IMG/VR virus record: IMGVR_UViG_3300038429_000794
Span: 1 to 29,962 of that record
Length of the DNA stretch: 29,962 nucleotides
Source of the DNA: a virus
Direction: 5' to 3' (one strand)
Shown: positions 1 through 7,358 of the stretch, piece after piece
Position numbering within the stretch: the first letter of the stretch is position 1
Layout of the letters: each line of letters opens with the position of its first letter
The notes under the pieces: model-generated
Databases searched by the model: none
Told to the model about the DNA's origin: nothing
What the model saw: the letters and a program-made list of their open reading frames with translations, nothing else
Made by a program: the position numbers and the translations under genes

Positions 1-1170
1 GGAGAGTTTGTCTTTTTCCATTTTAGAGCGGGCTTCCGCTTCCAGTTTAATTTCATTGGCGGTGCGGGTATAATATTCGGCATTGAGAGCTTCAGTTTTT
101 TGCAGAGAGTCGCTGTTGATTTTAAATTCATCGCCGCCGGCGGCAGTCATCAGCGCCACGATATATTTGATATTGTCTTCCTGGGATTTCAGATAATCCT
201 TATCGAGCGCCTTCATTGATTCCAGGTCGGCTTTCTTTTGAACGACCAACCCGAGCGATGCCTTCAACTGGTCATTATAATTCTTTGCCATCTTCTCCGC
301 AGCGGCGACATCTGCGGCTGATTGTGCGCCGGCGGGAGTCGATTCGGGGGAATGAATTGAGGTAAATTGTATTGCCCGCGCCAGAGGAGACACCTTCTCC
401 AGCCATTCCAGCACCGGGATGCCGGTATTATATAAAAATTGGGAGAGAGATTCTTTGTATTCCTGCCATCTGGCTCTATTGGCCTGAAGTTTTTCTGCGG
501 AGTCATCCAGAAGCGGACCCAGTCGGGATTGCTGCAAAGCATAATTAGATGTCGCTATGCTTAATAAATCAATATCCGCCACACCTTCGGCCATTGCCTG
601 GTTGACTATATTCTGCTGTTCTTTGGTGATGAGCCCGTATTGGCGCAAGGCCCGGGGCATATTGGTGCTGATGGCATCAGTGATCTTATCGAAGACCTGT
701 CCAACGTCCTCTCCGGTCATCCTGGCGCCCTGCCTGGCCATCTCCATCATCTTAGTAATTTGGTCGCCGGAAAAATCCAGCATCATGGCTTTGGTGGCTT
801 TCTGCTCCATTTGATAGGTATCGATCGTGCCGGCGGATGCCCTTTTCATGGCGGCAATGATCCGGTCGGCGGATTCATTGGCTGTGGCCGCCAGAGCGCG
901 GAAGGATGTTTCCGCCTGGGCGGCCTTTGCGCCTTCATTCAGAAACTGCATTGCTTGTTGTACTTTGGCCACTCCATATTCGACAGCGCCGATCGCCAGC
1001 CCGGCTTTCACCCAGGCGCTGCTCATTATATCCAGAGAGGATGCCGTCTTCGGAGCAGCGGTTGTTACCTTTCCCAGGGCGTCTTCGGCATTCTTGCCGA
1101 ATTGCTGCACGACGACGGTACCGTCGTCTTTGACGGTGAGTGTGAGCTGTATGGTGTTTTGGTTAGGCAT
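1..1170 (-). CDS. tail tape measure protein, N-terminal part (cut by window edge)
   Basis: An open frame runs from an ATG at 1170 to the left edge without a stop (390 codons visible). The protein is helix-rich and rich in Ala, Gln, Lys and Met, with long heptad-like stretches and a small hydrophobic patch around residues 55-70 (SSAWVKAGLAIGAVEYGVAK). The last 120 residues look coiled coil. This composition, together with its place after the tail tube and the chaperone-like pair, is what tail tape measure proteins show. They set tail length and are threaded inside the tube. The start overlaps the stop of the preceding gene as TAATG, which suggests translational coupling. The 3' part lies outside the window, so total length and any peptidase or hydrolase domain cannot be judged. 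Confidence 0.75.
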   Translation of the reverse strand, partial: MPNQNTIQLTLTVKDDGTVVVQQFGKNAEDALGKVTTAAPKTASSLDIMSSAWVKAGLAIGAVEYGVAKVQQAMQFLNEGAKAAQAETSFRALAATANESADRIIAAMKRASAGTIDTYQMEQKATKAMMLDFSGDQITKMMEMARQGARMTGEDVGQVFDKITDAISTNMPRALRQYGLITKEQQNIVNQAMAEGVADIDLLSIATSNYALQQSRLGPLLDDSAEKLQANRARWQEYKESLSQFLYNTGIPVLEWLEKVSPLARAIQFTSIHSPESTPAGAQSAADVAAAEKMAKNYNDQLKASLGLVVQKKADLESMKALDKDYLKSQEDNIKYIVALMTAAGGDEFKINSDSLQKTEALNAEYYTRTANEIKLEAEARSKMEKDKLS

Positions 1171-1499
1171 TAAAATCCCTGTCTCAAGATATCGTTTAAT
1201 TTCCCCAGATCTTCCCACTCCTCGGCAGTCAGATCATTTTTGCCGAAGGGATAGCCGGCAGCCTGCAAATTACGGATGCGGAGCATTTTGAGTGTGTAAA
1301 CGTTCAAATCCTGCGCCCGCAATTTTCCGCATTTGGCACAGGTAACTTCCAAAAAGTCGCCGAATTCATTTTTGCATTTCGCCTGGTCGAATTCACTGCA
1401 CAGCCCTTTGCGGATCGCTTCCAGATCCGCTAAGTAGGGTCCTCGTTTGTATCCTCGACCTTCAGCAATCCCGCCTCGAATACCTGCATGGCCAGCCAT
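1170..1499 (-). CDS. tail assembly chaperone second frame (GT-like), zinc-ribbon-like CxxC motifs
   Basis: This frame is open from 1499 to a TAA at 1170. Only the part after about residue 21 looks like real protein: acidic and helical, with a CAKCGK pair and further cysteines at about 34 and 42. The first 21 residues are Gly/Arg-rich and merely mirror the neighbouring frame. The ATG at 1499 has no visible Shine-Dalgarno sequence. The frame is -1 relative to the upstream gene, and the two overlap by 70 nt just before the upstream stop. With the tape measure immediately downstream, this matches the G/GT tail chaperone layout, in which the second frame is made as a fusion by ribosomal slippage. 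An independent start at 1499 remains possible. Confidence 0.6.
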   Translation of the reverse strand: MAGHAGIRGGIAEGRGYKRGPYLADLEAIRKGLCSEFDQAKCKNEFGDFLEVTCAKCGKLRAQDLNVYTLKMLRIRNLQAAGYPFGKNDLTAEEWEDLGKLNDILRQGF

Positions 1500-1834
1500 G
1501 CGGCGACATCAGAGGCATATTGTCGTACGATCTCTTTCCACTTTGGATCATAATTCTTTGATTTAGGATCGGAAGACAAAGGGACCTTATTGCCTTGAGA
1601 ATCTTTTTTGAGAAATGCATTATCGTCAAAGCCAGTCATTATTTTTAAGCCGTTATTGATTCTGGTCTCTCCCAGGGAGGTTTCGATTTTATTTCCCTTC
1701 CGGGTCACAAAAGAATTGGCATAACTGATTCTTTCTTCGACCGTGGGTGGACGATAAAACAAGGTAAACATGCTTTCAGTTGCTGTATCTTTGCCTTTAA
1801 TTGATTTTATTTCGTCTGATAATAGTCTGGGCAT
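1430..1834 (-). CDS. putative tail assembly chaperone first frame (G-like)
   Basis: Encodes 134 residues from an ATG at 1834 with a GAGAGG ribosome binding site about 9 nt upstream. A TTG further upstream at 1861 would add nine residues and is less likely. The protein is soluble and charged, with no signal or membrane segment and no family that I recognise by sequence. Its position between the tail tube gene and the tape measure, and the -1 overlap with the next frame, give the role. Tail assembly chaperones coat the tape measure during assembly. It ends in TAG at 1430-1432. The two-hairpin repeat lies directly in front of it. Function is inferred from synteny. Confidence 0.55.
   Translation of the reverse strand: MPRLLSDEIKSIKGKDTATESMFTLFYRPPTVEERISYANSFVTRKGNKIETSLGETRINNGLKIMTGFDDNAFLKKDSQGNKVPLSSDPKSKNYDPKWKEIVRQYASDVAAWLAMQVFEAGLLKVEDTNEDPT
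1436..1442 (-). promoter_or_regulatory. candidate -1 ribosomal slippage site
   Basis: On the coding strand this reads GGACCCT, phased as G GAC CCT in the first frame and followed by ACT and the TAG stop. It is one base off the X XXY YYZ slippery pattern: YYY is CCC, but XXX is GGA. Re-pairing by one base would open the second frame, which continues to 1170. No better heptamer was seen in the 70 nt overlap. This is an inference. Confidence 0.35.
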
Positions 1835-1843
1835 CTTAAAAAT

Positions 1844-1938
1844 CCTCTCAATAAAACTCAAATTTCAGAAGTTAAGCGCGCTGAAATTTGATAGTTGAAT
1901 TGATCCTATCCGCCGGAGCGCTTCCCTGGCGGATAGGA
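1844..1938 (-). repeat. two-hairpin intergenic repeat, copy A
   Basis: Hairpin 2 has perfect 11-base arms (TCCTATCCGCC at 1904-1914 and its complement at 1928-1938). Hairpin 1 has 10-base arms (CAAATTTCAG at 1859-1868 and CTGAAATTTG at 1881-1890) separated by exactly 12 nt, with outer AACT/AGTT pairing. The shared core GAATTGATCC lies between them. On the coding strand the element starts 18 nt after the tail tube stop and ends at the GAGAGG ribosome binding site of the next gene. No U-run follows either hairpin, so it does not look like a terminator. Confidence 0.8.
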
Positions 1939-1956
1939 CTTCTTCCTTTAATTTTT

Positions 1957-3246
1957 CTACCCCGCATACGCGGTTTGTTTATTCTGAACATTCACGATCA
2001 CGGAGCCGTAAGTACTGTCTTCCAACACCTGGATATCTCCGGCTTCGGCCAAACGCTTTCCGTCCACGGAAATCGGCGCAGTCAGGACTGCTACTTTGGG
2101 GAAGATAATCTCCACCTGATATTTGTAGGTGGTATCATATAGCTCGCCTTCAGCCAGAATGTAGAGGCCCATAGAGTCATTGTCGGCCATGTGCTGCTGC
2201 ATAATATATTCGCGGAATTCCCGGTCGAGTTTGATCATCTGCGCCCGGCCGTCACGGATAGCGCGCGCCGCATAGACGCCGCCGGCTCCCGGGACATATT
2301 CGACCTTTAAATTATTCTGCAATGTCCACACGAGCTGCTTCATTTCCGCCGACAGGATCCTGCCTCCGGCAAATGCCGATCCGCTCCATGTTCCGCCCAC
2401 ATTCAAATTCATCTGAGAGACGATAAGCGGTGTTTCCGTAATGCGGGCCGGAAAGGTCATCCAGGCTGATCCGGATTCCGCCGGGATATAAAGAATCTTG
2501 AAGTTTTTCAGCGTGTGAGTAGCCCCCGGAGCGACCATCGTGATCACTGACGGAGGTCCGGCGGTAACCGCCGAATAAACGACTTCTGTCCAGACACCGG
2601 TCGTCAATTCTACCCTGATCCTCTGGACATTCATTAACCTGGTGGGACCATCTGCTCCTTCCACGCTATTGGCTGCCAGGGATAGAGATGTCCCGTCAAT
2701 GTAAGCGGAGACAATTTCCTCAGTGATGTTATCCGTTCTCTTGCCCGTTCCCTTGATCGTTCCGGATATTTTGCAAAAGGCATCCCGGGCGAAGGTGGCT
2801 GTAATTTGATCCACAAACATCGAGGCGAATCGCCGTTTGAGGACGGTCAGGCCATAGCGCTGTGCCGCCGTAAAAGAGGGGATGGAGCGGCTGGCATCCA
2901 GGTCTCCGGCAATCGGCGTAATGACATGTTTATAACCGCCGACGCCCAATGCGGAGGGCGTGTCCACTCCCAGAGCATAAGCCAGTAAGAAGGCGAAATG
3001 TTGCGGCTGTGCTTTCTCGAAATCAAAAACTGCACTGGCCAGGGCGCCTCGATCATAAATTACATCCGGCTCTTCTTTGCCGATGGCCTCATTGCCGTTA
3101 TTCTCCCGGCGGAAGTCCAGATTGATAATATTGGCCAGGGCGCAGAGCATCGTGACATCCAGCGTCTGCTCGGTATTGATCGCCGTCTCACGCGCGGCGG
3201 CGGAAACGGCAATTAAATTGTTTGTCGCTTGATAGTTTCTGGGCAT
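1957..3246 (-). CDS. putative major tail tube protein
   Basis: Encodes 429 residues from the ATG at 3246, which sits 9 nt after AAGGAGG. An ATG two codons earlier (3252) is only 3 nt from that site and is less likely. The protein is rich in beta-prone and small residues, with no signal peptide or membrane segment. The N-terminal half has a head- or tail-protein-like mix (ATNNLIAVSAAARETAIN), and the C-terminus contains strand-rich stretches ending in KQTAYAG. It lies between the tail completion genes and the tape measure, where siphoviruses keep the tail tube gene. No sheath-like gene was seen beside it. Assignment rests on position, length and composition, not on a recognised motif. Confidence 0.6.
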   Translation of the reverse strand: MPRNYQATNNLIAVSAAARETAINTEQTLDVTMLCALANIINLDFRRENNGNEAIGKEEPDVIYDRGALASAVFDFEKAQPQHFAFLLAYALGVDTPSALGVGGYKHVITPIAGDLDASRSIPSFTAAQRYGLTVLKRRFASMFVDQITATFARDAFCKISGTIKGTGKRTDNITEEIVSAYIDGTSLSLAANSVEGADGPTRLMNVQRIRVELTTGVWTEVVYSAVTAGPPSVITMVAPGATHTLKNFKILYIPAESGSAWMTFPARITETPLIVSQMNLNVGGTWSGSAFAGGRILSAEMKQLVWTLQNNLKVEYVPGAGGVYAARAIRDGRAQMIKLDREFREYIMQQHMADNDSMGLYILAEGELYDTTYKYQVEIIFPKVAVLTAPISVDGKRLAEAGDIQVLEDSTYGSVIVNVQNKQTAYAG

Positions 3247-3248
3247 AA

Positions 3249-3425
3249 TCATTTACCTCCTTTTTTGTCGCCTTTGCTCGCCGGTTCATCTTTTGCTTTT
3301 TCAAATCTATTAGCTTCCTGCGGCGGGATATCGTTGTAAATTATTCCCGGTTTGAAATCCTTGCCGGCGTAAGGACCGTCGACAACCTGAAAAGCCTCCG
3401 CTGTTTCTTTTAATTTGAATGGCAT
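3249..3425 (-). CDS. small hypothetical protein between tail completion and tail tube genes
   Basis: A 58-codon frame with ATG at 3425 preceded by GAGGTGATTT and a TGA at 3251-3249. It contains GPYAGKDFKPG and NDIPPQEANRF and ends in a Lys/Gly-rich tail (KGDKKGGK). The first half resembles the short beta-fold modules that often accompany phage head-tail proteins, but I cannot name a family. The ribosome binding site of the tail tube gene (AAGGAGG) is made from its last codons, so the two genes are tightly coupled. It is probably a structural or joining protein. Confidence 0.6.
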   Translation of the reverse strand: MPFKLKETAEAFQVVDGPYAGKDFKPGIIYNDIPPQEANRFEKAKDEPASKGDKKGGK

Positions 3426-3440
3426 AAATCACCTCTCGTT

Positions 3441-3911
3441 TTATGATTGATATTCCTCTGCACACAGACGCATTTCCGCGTAGTGGCACAGAACGTTTCC
3501 GAACATTCTTTCTTCGATTATCGTTATCTGCATTCCGGCATGCCCGGCCATCGGGCCGAAATCCGGCATACAGGTAGAACACGTGCCGTTAAGATCGTCA
3601 TACTTTTCAAATTCCCGTTCGATGGCATCGAGCATCCCATCGAATTGGATGCCGCTTTGCTTTCCATCGTTCAGTGCCATGATGGCGCGAAAAACAAATA
3701 CATGCGCCCGCGCCCAGGAACTACCGCGCTCTTTGGCCATTTTCTCCCGCGCAAACATCACGCCCTTAAACTGGCCATCCGGTGTCTTGAAGAAATTCAA
3801 TACGGTAGTGTAATCCACCGCCAGTCGGGTGTAATCATGCACCATGCCGATATCGGGGACGCCGGAGAGGATGACTTTTATTTGTTCCCGTATGTCGGTT
3901 AATTGGCTCAT
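3441..3911 (-). CDS. tail terminator/completion-like protein
   Basis: Encodes 156 residues. The start overlaps the upstream stop as ATGA. The protein has short helices and strands, including an aromatic strand (ARAHVFVFRAIMALND) and a Cys-rich patch (CSTC) near residue 110. It sits between an HK97-gp10-like gene and the tail tube gene. In many siphoviruses this is the slot of the tail terminator, which caps the tail tube at the neck. I do not recognise a specific motif, so this is a positional call. Confidence 0.5.
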   Translation of the reverse strand: MSQLTDIREQIKVILSGVPDIGMVHDYTRLAVDYTTVLNFFKTPDGQFKGVMFAREKMAKERGSSWARAHVFVFRAIMALNDGKQSGIQFDGMLDAIEREFEKYDDLNGTCSTCMPDFGPMAGHAGMQITIIEERMFGNVLCHYAEMRLCAEEYQS

Positions 3912-4399
3912 TTCGTTATCCTCGCTATAATATCGGCCGGAATCGAATTCAGTATGGAAATAACCTTCGCCTCATTCTGTTCAAAAGTTTTACTGAACAT
4001 GCCGTATCCTTTTGTGCCGCGTTTGCTTATCGCCCGGGCGATTAAAAATGCCACCGAGGCTGCCTCTTTCCCGCTGTATCCCAACTTCTGCTCGACCCAG
4101 AATTGAATCGGCTCTACGGGTGGAAAGTGCGGCCTGGCGCCCATTTCCACCGGTAGGCCATATACCGCCGGCGTCCCCAGGATCCCCTCGACCGGCTCGC
4201 CGTTATCCACCTTGCTGAAAATCGTATCCCTCAAGTGAATCGGCCCGGCGCCGACCGGCGTGGCCTGTTTAACTGCGCCTTCCAGAAACAACAACGCTTC
4301 CGTTATCCGCCCGAAGCGCGCCTGCTGTGATGCTTCCGGAAAATCCTTGCTCAACTGTTGCAGGCCTTTGATGTCGGTCTTGACACTAATATCTAACAT
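3908..4399 (-). CDS. HK97 gp10-like tail completion protein
   Basis: Encodes 163 residues. The pattern TPVGAGPIHLRDTI at about residues 46-59 matches the TPVdTGxLRxSI stretch of the HK97 gp10 / minor tail completion family. It is followed by a tyrosine-glutamate-glycine segment (VYGLPVEMGARPHFPP) that is also typical of it. These proteins join the head-tail connector to the tail. The start overlaps the upstream stop as TGATG. The length is normal for the family (110-170). Confidence 0.7.
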   Translation of the reverse strand: MLDISVKTDIKGLQQLSKDFPEASQQARFGRITEALLFLEGAVKQATPVGAGPIHLRDTIFSKVDNGEPVEGILGTPAVYGLPVEMGARPHFPPVEPIQFWVEQKLGYSGKEAASVAFLIARAISKRGTKGYGMFSKTFEQNEAKVISILNSIPADIIARITK

Positions 4400-5070
4400 C
4401 AGCGAAACTTTCTGCTATGCGTTATCCTGTCGCCATAAGAACCATCGACATTCTGATTCTTCGTCACGGATGCCGCCGGATTTTCACCATCTTTAATGCC
4501 CAGATGACTGAAGTAATTAGCCCGGTAGGCTTTGGCACGCGCCTGATATTCAGCGGATTTACTCTTGTGATCCACCGCATCGGCCATGATCGTGCTGTCC
4601 TGATTCTGGGCAAAATAAGCCGCGAGCATCTCACAGAAAAGAGCTGCCGCCAGCATCTGCACTGCCGCCTCATCGTAGGCCGGAATCGTGCAAGCATCAT
4701 CTGTGCAGGTATGCAGTGCCTCATAAAAAATGCGCATGCTCTGGGAAGCTGCCGGGGAATCGGCAATCCGCAGATAGAAACCAGCCGGTTTATGAATGAT
4801 GCTCCATTCATCATCGATAAGCGGCGTATCGATGGGATACTCGACTCCTGTAATCTCGGAAAAACCTTCCGCCCACTCGGCCAGCAGGCTGATGGCGTAA
4901 TCGCGCGTGCCGTTGCCCACTTCATCTTCTGAAATTTCCCGCGGCCGATGCCCGGAATATTTTTTTACCGCCGTGTCGATGGCGAATATTTTCTCCGGCT
5001 CTCCCAGGGGAAGGTTATCTCCTTTTACAAGCAAACCCACTGCTGTTATGTAATCCTGTTTCGTGCTCAA
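4399..5070 (-). CDS. putative head-tail connector or neck protein
   Basis: Encodes 223 residues with a TTG start that overlaps the upstream TGA (TTGA). It is acidic and helical, with cysteines near residues 120-126 and 145 and a polar C-terminus. I recognise no named domain. It lies after the head genes and before gp10- and terminator-like genes, the place of gp6-like connectors (Mu gp36 slot). A GGGGG stretch about 10 nt upstream could serve for ribosome binding, so expression may rely on coupling with the preceding gene. Confidence 0.5.
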   Translation of the reverse strand: MSTKQDYITAVGLLVKGDNLPLGEPEKIFAIDTAVKKYSGHRPREISEDEVGNGTRDYAISLLAEWAEGFSEITGVEYPIDTPLIDDEWSIIHKPAGFYLRIADSPAASQSMRIFYEALHTCTDDACTIPAYDEAAVQMLAAALFCEMLAAYFAQNQDSTIMADAVDHKSKSAEYQARAKAYRANYFSHLGIKDGENPAASVTKNQNVDGSYGDRITHSRKFR

Positions 5071-5573
5071 TTCTTAAATACCCCCGTCACGCTGAAAGTA
5101 TAACTTGTGCCGCCGACCGTATAGGATAGGCGCACATATTTGCCGAAATTGGTGATCGCCTGCCGGTATTGCCCGGTGCCCGTAATCTGCGTCATCGCCG
5201 TGTGTGTAAACCAGGTGATATTATCCGGCGATGTTTGAATCGTGATGTCCAGTGTTGAAGTGCTGGCCTCGACGGTCACATCGACGAAGATCTGGCCTTC
5301 GGTATAGGCCGAAACTTCAAAAGCGCTTGTTTGCACCGTGGCTGCTGTTTTGACCCCGGAAGAAAGGAAACTGATCACCCGTGTGGCATGATCAGCAGCC
5401 GCAATTGGCGAAAAGGGGGTCAGAATAAGCACGGAAACTATGACCAGGCTGGCAAAACCTAGCCTCGTTTTAACGAACGACCCCTCCAATACCCGAATAT
5501 AGCCTCCGACCCTGAAAAACGCCTGAAAAAGCCATTTAAATCGTTTCTTGAGTCCTGCAAAGCTGGATTTCAT
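5067..5573 (-). CDS. membrane-anchored or exported beta-rich protein in the head module
   Basis: Encodes 168 residues with AAGGAGGGC 6 nt before the ATG, so the long basic N-terminus is probably real. A hydrophobic segment at about residues 38-58 (FASLVIVSVLILTPFSPIAA) ending in AAAD looks like a signal peptide or anchor. The remaining 110 residues are Thr/Ser/Val-rich beta strands (LDITIQTSPDNITW, YVRLSYTVGG), a pattern common in phage decoration and Ig-like or carbohydrate-binding folds. It follows two capsid-cement-like genes that also carry N-terminal signal sequences. Function unknown; a surface-exposed structural role is inferred. Confidence 0.6.
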   Translation of the reverse strand: MKSSFAGLKKRFKWLFQAFFRVGGYIRVLEGSFVKTRLGFASLVIVSVLILTPFSPIAAADHATRVISFLSSGVKTAATVQTSAFEVSAYTEGQIFVDVTVEASTSTLDITIQTSPDNITWFTHTAMTQITGTGQYRQAITNFGKYVRLSYTVGGTSYTFSVTGVFKN

Positions 5574-5601
5574 CTTTTTTGCCCTCCTTCAGCCCGAAAT
5601 T

Positions 5602-5680
5602 CGGTTTCCACAGGCGGGAATCTGCTTGTCCCGTTAGAGGCGACGCCTCTAATGGGATTGATTCCGGCTTCTGGAAACCG
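5602..5680. repeat. nested palindrome around CCCGTTAGAGGC (copy F1)
   Basis: The inner arms CCCGTTAGAGGC (5630-5641) and GCCTCTAATGGG (5645-5656) form a near-perfect 12-base stem. It is enclosed by GGAATC/GATTCC (5617-5622, 5660-5665) and CGGTTTCC/GGAAACCG (5602-5609, 5673-5680), giving one long imperfect stem-loop. It lies in the 179 bp gap between two coding regions. Confidence 0.75.
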
Positions 5681-5690
5681 GAGGAGGTCC

Positions 5691-5720
5691 CCCCGTTAGA
5701 AGCGATAACTTCTAACGGGG
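5691..5720. repeat. palindrome CCCCGTTAGAAG (copy F2)
   Basis: Perfect 12-base arms (5691-5702 and 5709-5720) with a 6 nt loop, followed by CAAGT. It belongs to the same family as the palindromes at 5629, 16429, 21354, 21543 and 22071. The whole gap 5574-5752 holds only these two palindromes and the next gene's ribosome binding site. Confidence 0.8.
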
Positions 5721-5752
5721 CAAGTCTCCCTCCGGATGATTGATATTTCAAA

Positions 5753-6232
5753 TTAGTATCCAGCTCCGCCGGTACCGACTATTACCGGCCGCACATAATA
5801 TATCGTCGATGCGCCGCTGGTACCGACTGTCTGGGGCATTACAAACCCCATCGGTTGAGCATTTGTTCCTACAGTTGTCGTCAGTGCTCCTGCGGTCGTT
5901 GCCGACAGATATACTCTGGCACCGGGGCTGGCACTCGTCTGTCCGGTGAGTATCCCGTCCATCACGATTTCGACGGTCGCTCCGGCAGCCCCACCTTTTC
6001 CGATAACGCCTATTGCCGGCCGTAAACTGGAATCATCGGCATCGGCCTTCCAGATTTTACTATCCGCCGCCTTAATGCAAACTGCATCACCGGTGGCCAG
6101 TGTCTCTCCGGCTGTCCCGGAAATGCGGATATTTTTTGTTTGCCAGAAACTTCCCGCATAGACTGTGGCGATGAATAAAACCACCAGTATCGCGGCGAGC
6201 TCGGCAATAAACCCAAATCTTTTTTGTTTCAT
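5753..6232 (-). CDS. capsid-cement-like protein with signal peptide (paralogue 2)
   Basis: Encodes 159 residues starting at the ATG at 6232, 6 nt after GAGGAGG. An in-frame ATG two codons earlier abuts that site. Residues 1-26 form a signal peptide (MKQKRF, a hydrophobic core, then ATVYA). The core (AGETLATGDAVCIK, LRPAIGVIGKGGAAGA, VEIVMDGILTG) matches the DUF2190-type capsid cement/decoration pattern and is closely similar to the neighbouring gene at 6321-7250. Such proteins normally bind the capsid surface and have no export signal. A two-hairpin repeat lies directly upstream. The signal sequence makes a secreted or membrane-facing form possible. Confidence 0.65.
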   Translation of the reverse strand: MKQKRFGFIAELAAILVVLFIATVYAGSFWQTKNIRISGTAGETLATGDAVCIKAADSKIWKADADDSSLRPAIGVIGKGGAAGATVEIVMDGILTGQTSASPGARVYLSATTAGALTTTVGTNAQPMGFVMPQTVGTSGASTIYYVRPVIVGTGGAGY

Positions 6233-6238
6233 TGGCAT

Positions 6239-6313
6239 CCTCCTCAATGAGCCTCTGGATCCCGAATAGGATCCCAAAGCGAATTGATCCTGTCGCCTTT
6301 AGGCGATCAGGAT
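6239..6313 (-). repeat. two-hairpin intergenic repeat, copy B
   Basis: Hairpin 2 is TCCTG-CGCC paired with GGCG-CAGGA around 6288-6313. The common core GAATTGATCC lies at 6281-6290. Hairpin 1 is replaced by a GGATCC...GGATCC pair. On the coding strand the element ends in CATTGAGGAGG, the ribosome binding site of the next gene. It begins 8 nt after the stop at 6321. Confidence 0.7.
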
Positions 6314-6320
6314 TGAATAT

Positions 6321-7250
6321 TTATGTCTGGACCGCTGTCCTCGTCAACTCAAACCAATGCGTCCCATTGGAAATGAATTTGATGACATAATATCTCGCCG
6401 CCGTGGCACTGACAGTCAATGCGCCGGTGGATGAAACCAGGGTCGCATTGAAAGTAATAGCCTCAGTCGATGATGTGGAACTAACAAGAATGATAGTTAC
6501 TTCATCGCCGACTGCTCCTGCCCCTGAAAATGTGATTTCTTCAGCCTCTCCATCGTTAGGAGTCAGGGAGAAGAGGGTCGAGGTCGCGACATTCAATGCA
6601 ACTGCCGCACCCGGCGTCAATACCGTTGCCGCCGTGGTTGGTTGTGTGGCCACCCGCAGGTAACCGGTCTTATTTGGCAGATAAACATTCTTGCTGGGTG
6701 ACGTCGGATCAACTATATTCAGGGTTGTCGTATAGGAATCTACCGTCGCTCCATCAAACACCAGCGGCGTCGCCCCGGTCAGTGTTCCCAGCGTTGTCAA
6801 TGCCGTAGTGTCCAGATAGTTGCGGCAATTGATCAGGTAAGCCGTAGTGCTGATGGCATAACCTATTTGCTGGCTATACGCCGGTGACGACTGTGTGATC
6901 GCGCCGGCTGTCGTTCCGGAAAGATAACCTGCGCCGCTTATAGTCAGCGAGGAATTGCCTTCCAAAATGCCATAACCAACGATTTCGACGCTGGCGCCGG
7001 CCGCTCCGCCCTTGTCGATAACGCCTACCGCTGGCCGGAGAGTCCCGGAAGCGGCGTTGGCTTTATAAACCAGGCCGTCGGAGTTTTTGATGGTAACTAC
7101 ATTGCCGGTGGCCAGTGTTTCCCCGGCGACCGCGGTAAAACGAACGAACTTATTTGTCCAACGCAATGCAGCCTGTGCCGGCATGGCCATTACCGCTGCA
7201 AAAATCAAGGCCATGAACACGGCAAAAATATTTAATCGCAGTTTTTTCAT
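6321..7250 (-). CDS. capsid-cement-like protein with signal peptide (paralogue 1)
   Basis: Encodes 309 residues from the ATG at 7250, preceded by GTGAGG. Residues 1-27 are a classical Sec signal peptide (MKKLRL, a hydrophobic core, then MPAQA before Ala). Residues 30-150 match the DUF2190-like cement core (AGETLATGNVVTIK, LRPAVGVIDKGGAAGA, VEIVGYGILEG). The C-terminal 150 residues are Thr/Ala/Val-rich beta sequence, like a phage surface domain (TPNDGEAEEITFSGAGAVGD). It directly follows the capsid gene, the usual place for a decoration protein. The signal peptide is unexpected for an internal virion component. Confidence 0.65.
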   Translation of the reverse strand: MKKLRLNIFAVFMALIFAAVMAMPAQAALRWTNKFVRFTAVAGETLATGNVVTIKNSDGLVYKANAASGTLRPAVGVIDKGGAAGASVEIVGYGILEGNSSLTISGAGYLSGTTAGAITQSSPAYSQQIGYAISTTAYLINCRNYLDTTALTTLGTLTGATPLVFDGATVDSYTTTLNIVDPTSPSKNVYLPNKTGYLRVATQPTTAATVLTPGAAVALNVATSTLFSLTPNDGEAEEITFSGAGAVGDEVTIILVSSTSSTEAITFNATLVSSTGALTVSATAARYYVIKFISNGTHWFELTRTAVQT

Positions 7251-7275
7251 ATTAGCCTCACTTTCAGGATTAAGG

Positions 7276-7310
7276 CGGAAGGCTGAAGTTTTCAATGGTT
7301 CAGCCTTCCG
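7276..7310 (-). repeat. strong hairpin between capsid and cement-like genes
   Basis: Perfect 12-base arms (CGGAAGGCTGAA and its complement) with an 11 nt loop. No U-run follows in the direction of transcription, so it is probably not a terminator. It may limit read-through, stabilise the mRNA or mark a processing site after the highly expressed capsid gene. A structured RNA downstream of Mu gpT-type genes has been described (Mu-gpT-DE, from memory); identity with it was not tested. Confidence 0.6.
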
Positions 7311-7358
7311 GCCTGATAATTAACTTTTGCCGAACACTTCCTTCTTCACGACTTGCTG

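Noticed and set aside
557-1291. Plus-strand reading frames over the tape measure gene
   Set aside because: They are opposite-strand shadows of a continuous minus-strand coding frame and lack ribosome binding sites.
1904-1938. Hairpin 2 of the repeat as a transcription terminator
   Set aside because: No U-run follows, and the same structure recurs between genes that must be co-transcribed.
5536-5751. 71-residue reading frame across the palindromes
   Set aside because: It is built from repeat sequence, overlaps the real gene start with its strong ribosome binding site, and has no protein-like pattern.
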